Notes under the pieces: generated by a model
Database searches by the model: none
The model's input: only the letters and a program-made list of their open reading frames with translations
What the model was told of the DNA's origin: nothing
Translations under genes and position numbers: made by a program
Origin: Trichomonas tenax
Taxonomy: Eukaryota; Parabasalia; Trichomonadida; Trichomonadidae
Direction: 5' to 3'
Assembly (NCBI GenBank): GCA_023091735.1
Contig: JALKBU010000419.1
Coordinates: forward strand, 1 to 41,522
Length of the DNA: 41,522 nucleotides
Shown here: piece by piece, positions 37,406 to 41,522 of the stretch
How the letters are laid out: every line of letters starts with the position of its first letter
How positions within the stretch are numbered: position 1 is the first letter of the stretch

Positions 37406-40400
37406 TGTTTGCTGGCGGAGACCAATTGTTTCAATGCGTCAAAGTAGCAAATAATATTTTCATTATGGCCCAAGACACAATCGTTTACAGGGCCTCTATC
37501 GCTTACATATTGCAACAAATTCGATCTTTTCTCTCTTCGATTCAGCCTTTGAAAAATAAGTCTTTGAACCAGTCAGAAATTGTCGCTTTGGAGAGGTTCA
37601 CAGGCCTCGTTGCCCATTTTTCGACAGTTATCCCGAACTTGGGCTCAAACTGGATCAGAACTTGTTTAAATTGGCCTACGACGCACGTACATGAATATAT
37701 CGACAATTTTAGAAAATCTCTTGTTGAAATATGCCAACTTTTGTCTTTAAACCCAGAGAAGGTTTTGCAATACGATCAAATTCAAGACACAGTCAATAAA
37801 ATCGCGGATTTCCAGCACCTCAAACAAGCTCTCACCGAGGTTCAGCAGAAAAGCATCTCAATTGAGAATGCTGTCGATGTTCAGCAATTAATTGAAACGA
37901 GACTTTACTCAATTAATCGATATCTTCCTAAAAAGAATCAAGATGCAACAGGAATGCATCATCCTACAACTGAAGGCGCCCCAATGGAGCAGATTAGATT
38001 CAGAATGGACGACGCGTTGAATCAATTCCGCTCTATCGATATTCCTTGCGAAGACATCATTGTCGGAAAGACGCTCGGTTCGGGTGGTTTCGGTACTGTT
38101 TTCATGGGCACGAGAATTTCTACTGGTGAATTAATCGCTGTCAAAGAAGTCAGAAGTGACAAACTTTCAATATCAACATGGGCTTCTCTGTATTCAGAAG
38201 TGGCTAACATGGCAAACCTTAAGAACAGATACGTCTTAGAACTCGTTGGCACACATATTAAAGAGCCATATCGTATTATTACAAGATTTTGTCCAGGAAG
38301 ATCTCTTTTCGATCGCATACATCGTTGCCCACAGCATCCATTAGCTCCAGCTCGTCTTACAGCCCTCGCTTATCAAGTTGCCAGTGGAATGGCATTTTTG
38401 CACTCAAACGGCATTGTTCACCGTGATTTAAAGACAATGAACATATTGTTGGATGAGAGTGATGCTGCAAGAATTGCAGACTTCGGTCTTTCAGGAAACT
38501 TAAAAGATAACAAAGATTTATATGGTGCACTCGGTACACCTCACTACACAGCTCCAGAAGTCTTAGCGCGTAAAAGATATGGTCCCAAAGTCGATTCCTA
38601 CTCATTCGGTATCGTTCTTTGGGAAATGGAAACAGGATTAATTCCATTCAGAGAAAAAACACATAAGGAAATTATTGATCACGTCGTTAATCGTGGATGG
38701 AGACTTCCATTGTCAAGAACAGTTCCAGATGGTCTCAGAAGACTTATCACAAGATGCTGGTCTGAAAATCCTGCAGAAAGACCAGAATTCGAGGAAATTG
38801 TTCAACTATTCAAGAAAGGTGATGTTTACTTCGGAACACCAAACGACAGAGTTCAGCTTGAAGCAGGCAAAGACTATCCACCGATTGACAAGGATCACAC
38901 TGTTAGAGTCTTAACAGATCCAAATCATCCAGCATTTTCGACATTGGTTGATTTCTTCGTTGACAACGTAAGTCCAGCGTTACTTGATAGAGTCAGAACA
39001 TCACACATTGTTGACAACTATTCCAAGGACTCGGCTCATCCAGACAAAATTCTTTTGGCGTCATCAAAGCTCTTGAATGCCGATGACTTTCCGAGATTCA
39101 TTCAGATGGTTGGTGGCCCAATTATCGAGAATATTCTCAATAAAGGTTCCCCATCACAAATCACTGCTGCTATTAGGTTCTGTATCTCTGTTCCTATGCA
39201 GCACTCATCATTAGTTTCTAAATACACAAAGACATTTGTTGGCAAGCTGGTTGATCCAAGCATTGCTCCATATGTTCTCAGATTAGTTGCATCAGGAGGT
39301 GAGCAAGAAGTCGTTAAATATCAGAAGCAGTTAGTTCAATTCTTCTCAACACCACCAACATTTGTTGAGACGCAGGAAACACTCAATGCTATTACATTCA
39401 TTATTCCTTTCATTGCCAATCAGCTTAAGAACACAGCAGCATTATTACCATTTCTTGATATCTCACTTTCTGTTCCAGAAGGTTTTGCTGCCTTCTTGGT
39501 TAACAACTTGAATGTGGACAAATTAACGGATCTCGTTACATCTCTAATTACTGCTGCTGAAAAGAGTGATATCGGTGATCCACTTGCTGTTGCAATTAAC
39601 AAGTGCACAGATAAACAGATCGAAAAATTATCTGATGACACAAGAGTTCTTGATCATATTCAAGGATTGCTCAGCTCGGGCAAATGCACATCAACAGCTT
39701 TATTACTTCTTTTCAAAATGGCTAATGTTCCATCTATTGCACCCAGACTTGCCAACCATCCTGCACTTGCTGCATTGTTCGAAGTCAAAGGATTTACTGG
39801 ACAAAGACTTCAGATTCTTACGGCTTTAGTTATGTGCAAGCAGTTTGTTTTGGATACAGCTATGATGAACGACATCTTGAAGCTTCTCGTTTCGAGTTTG
39901 TCAATTGACAAATTGCAGAGATATGCTTTGTTATTGATTGGTGCTCTTTCAAACAGCGCTGAAGGCTGCACAATTTTGCAAGAAGCTGGTTTACTTGGTG
40001 TTTTCTCACAGCTCTTCTTGTCTCCTGTTTGTAACAACGTTCCTGTTGCTTTGACAATTTTGAGAAATGCAGCCATCCAGAATGCAAACATCCCTCAGAA
40101 GTCACTCATCATTTCATGTATCATGCAGGACTTGTTGACTGCAGATAGCTCTCGTAAGTCAAGGATTTTGTTCTCATTAATTGCTCTTATTGGACAATCG
40201 CCAACATGTGTTCAGGAGCATGATATACAGAATGCTGTGCTTCCTCTATTATCAGAGAAGCAAGGGCCAGTTATTGTAACACTTGTTTTAAAGCTTCTCG
40301 ATGCATGTGATATGAAGAAGCTTAGATTGATTTATCGCCAAATCTTGAACAGAATATACTTGATTTTGGCCAACGATCTTTTCCTTATTCCAGATTTGAT

Positions 40401-40680
40401 CGCTGCTACTGTTCAGCTCATCATGTCTCTTTGGACAATGTACAAGGTTGAAGTTGTACAGTTCGTTAGAGATACTGAATTCATCCAATTCTTGAGTGGT
40501 GTTGTTCCAATGATGTCCGACTTCCCTGAGCCACAGAGATCCATTCAGACTTCATTATTCCTTTTGTCACAGTCATCATTTGACTCTCAAGAAGATAAGA
40601 ATAATAATATGACCGATCACACAAGTCCATCGCAGAACTCTATTAGAAAGCAAAGTCAATTTGTTCTTGAAGATGACTAA
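37405..40680 (+). CDS. TKL-type protein kinase with C-terminal armadillo-like repeats
   Basis: A 1,091-aa protein from ATG 37405; the frame is open to a TTG at 37330, which is not used. Residues 1-200 form a helical N-terminal domain (QCVKVANNIFIMAQDTIVYR). The kinase domain spans about 213-470: GSGGFGTVFMG glycine loop, Lys247 in IAVKEV, HRDLKTMNILL with catalytic Asp341, ADFGLSG with Asp359, and TAPEVLA. All catalytic residues are present, so it should be active. IVHRDLKTMN, the GTPHYTAPE segment and W.NPAERP fit the tyrosine-kinase-like (TKL) group, which acts mostly on Ser/Thr. Residues about 500-1060 are helical repeats of armadillo/HEAT type (LSSGKCTSTALLLLFKMANV, LIGALSNSAEG), a fusion common in trichomonad and amoebozoan kinomes. 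The Ser/Asn-rich tail is short. Substrates unknown. Confidence 0.9.
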   Translation: MFAGGDQLFQCVKVANNIFIMAQDTIVYRASIAYILQQIRSFLSSIQPLKNKSLNQSEIVALERFTGLVAHFSTVIPNLGSNWIRTCLNWPTTHVHEYIDNFRKSLVEICQLLSLNPEKVLQYDQIQDTVNKIADFQHLKQALTEVQQKSISIENAVDVQQLIETRLYSINRYLPKKNQDATGMHHPTTEGAPMEQIRFRMDDALNQFRSIDIPCEDIIVGKTLGSGGFGTVFMGTRISTGELIAVKEVRSDKLSISTWASLYSEVANMANLKNRYVLELVGTHIKEPYRIITRFCPGRSLFDRIHRCPQHPLAPARLTALAYQVASGMAFLHSNGIVHRDLKTMNILLDESDAARIADFGLSGNLKDNKDLYGALGTPHYTAPEVLARKRYGPKVDSYSFGIVLWEMETGLIPFREKTHKEIIDHVVNRGWRLPLSRTVPDGLRRLITRCWSENPAERPEFEEIVQLFKKGDVYFGTPNDRVQLEAGKDYPPIDKDHTVRVLTDPNHPAFSTLVDFFVDNVSPALLDRVRTSHIVDNYSKDSAHPDKILLASSKLLNADDFPRFIQMVGGPIIENILNKGSPSQITAAIRFCISVPMQHSSLVSKYTKTFVGKLVDPSIAPYVLRLVASGGEQEVVKYQKQLVQFFSTPPTFVETQETLNAITFIIPFIANQLKNTAALLPFLDISLSVPEGFAAFLVNNLNVDKLTDLVTSLITAAEKSDIGDPLAVAINKCTDKQIEKLSDDTRVLDHIQGLLSSGKCTSTALLLLFKMANVPSIAPRLANHPALAALFEVKGFTGQRLQILTALVMCKQFVLDTAMMNDILKLLVSSLSIDKLQRYALLLIGALSNSAEGCTILQEAGLLGVFSQLFLSPVCNNVPVALTILRNAAIQNANIPQKSLIISCIMQDLLTADSSRKSRILFSLIALIGQSPTCVQEHDIQNAVLPLLSEKQGPVIVTLVLKLLDACDMKKLRLIYRQILNRIYLILANDLFLIPDLIAATVQLIMSLWTMYKVEVVQFVRDTEFIQFLSGVVPMMSDFPEPQRSIQTSLFLLSQSSFDSQEDKNNNMTDHTSPSQNSIRKQSQFVLEDD

Positions 40681-41522
40681 TTTTTTTTATTTGATATTTT
40701 TTTGTTAGTTAAATTTTTATTTTTCTTTTCACTTGCTTACACATATTGCATCTTACATACTCTGAGATTGCTATTAAATAGAAATTATTTTTAGTGAAAT
40801 ATTATTTTAAATTATAATAAAATTATGAAAGGTGTGTATTAAATTTGTTGATTTGTGATTATTTTATATGGCTAAAGTGTTTATTTCGAAATAATATTTG
40901 TATCAAAATGAAAATTTATTGAAGATTATTGGAATTGGTGCCAAAAACAGTTATAACTTTTGTTTCTAAATCAAAAATATAACTTTTAGGAACATTGAAT
41001 CGGATGATGTTGCTAAATCTGGTGGAAATTTTTCAAAATTTGCTTCAGCTGAAACTAAGCAGTATATGTTTTTGACACAAATCTGAATCTATTCAAAAAT
41101 TGCCTCCACTAATTAGAAAGATTTTATGTTGTGACAAACAAATTTTGCAAAAAAATACAACTGTAAATCACTTTTCTAAATCAATGATAAACAATATTTT
41201 ACGCTCTGTAATTATTATTTTATGTTCATAAGCCGAAAATGTGATTTATGCGATTTTCTCCAACAAATTCGAATATATTTAAACAATTTTGAACAGAATG
41301 CAACCAATAATGGTTATATCCACATCTTGTAGATCAATTATTTCAATATAAAATTAAATAGTAATATCTTTTCACGGAAAATCAGATTGGGCAATTAAAT
41401 TTTTATACGCAAAGTCGGCGAAACTCGTTTTTTAACTCACTGGATTAACTTTTTGCTTAGTTATTGAACCCCAATGTACAAAATCATGTTGTGCATGATA
41501 TATTAAAGAATTAGCTAACAAA
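40681..41522. other. intergenic region to the window end
   Basis: About 840 AT-rich bases after the kinase stop. A T-rich tract follows the TAA immediately, as expected of a trichomonad 3' end. No ORF, repeat or RNA gene was recognised. Confidence 0.5.

Noticed and set aside
1..41522. tRNA or 5S rRNA genes
   Set aside because: I scanned by eye for T-loop GTTCGA-type and box A sequences and found none with a foldable cloverleaf; a covariance-model search would be decisive.

Overview
The window looks like nuclear DNA of an anaerobic parabasalid protist. Tritrichomonas foetus or a close relative is my best guess. The evidence is a very AT-rich background, intronless protein genes (one of about 2,820 codons), start codons lying 7-30 bases after TCAYTTT-type initiator sequences, a rubrerythrin and a flavodoxin-like quinone reductase, a TKL kinase fused to armadillo-like repeats, and many decayed paralogous gene copies. 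No tRNA, rRNA, CRISPR array or bacterial operon was seen.

Layout. 0-2.7 kb is a decayed area: a gene cut by the window edge that may belong to a virus-like transposon, a small ORF, a broken copy of a ubiquitin-like/UBA gene, and a broken multi-pass membrane protein gene. 2.9-13 kb holds five intact genes: a ribophorin II/Swp1-like oligosaccharyltransferase subunit (-), an unrecognised 459-aa protein (+), an NAD(P)H:quinone reductase-like flavoprotein (+), a compact Listerin (LTN1) E3 ligase (+) and a UBL-UBA protein (-) that converges on LTN1 and is the parent-like copy of the pseudogene at 0.5-1.7 kb. 13-15.8 kb is non-coding and ends in a repeat/palindrome cluster. Then come rubrerythrin (-, with a one-base frameshift), an F5/8-type-C-like pseudogene (-) and a giant HECT E3 ligase (+, 17.5-26 kb). 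26-29.8 kb is non-coding and includes a G-rich/C-poor stretch and a membrane-protein relic. ARPC1 of the Arp2/3 complex follows (29.8-31 kb).

31.1-35.75 kb is the most unusual part. It is a tandem array of six copies of one unrecognised extracellular-looking protein family on the + strand, only one of them open throughout. Two F5/8-C-like relics lie on the - strand. One sits inside a copy, whose 3' end reappears on the far side. Several copies carry an inverted repeat over their ATG and stop codons in the same three-codon window. 35.8-37.3 kb holds small coding-like relics. A TKL-type kinase (37.4-40.7 kb) closes the window, with a nine-codon upstream ORF whose stop overlaps its start.

Three of the intact genes (LTN1, UBL-UBA, HECT) belong to the ubiquitin system, but nothing shows that they are co-regulated. 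Several long reading frames begin at non-ATG codons; I moved those starts to the first ATG supported by an upstream initiator or by the domain boundary.
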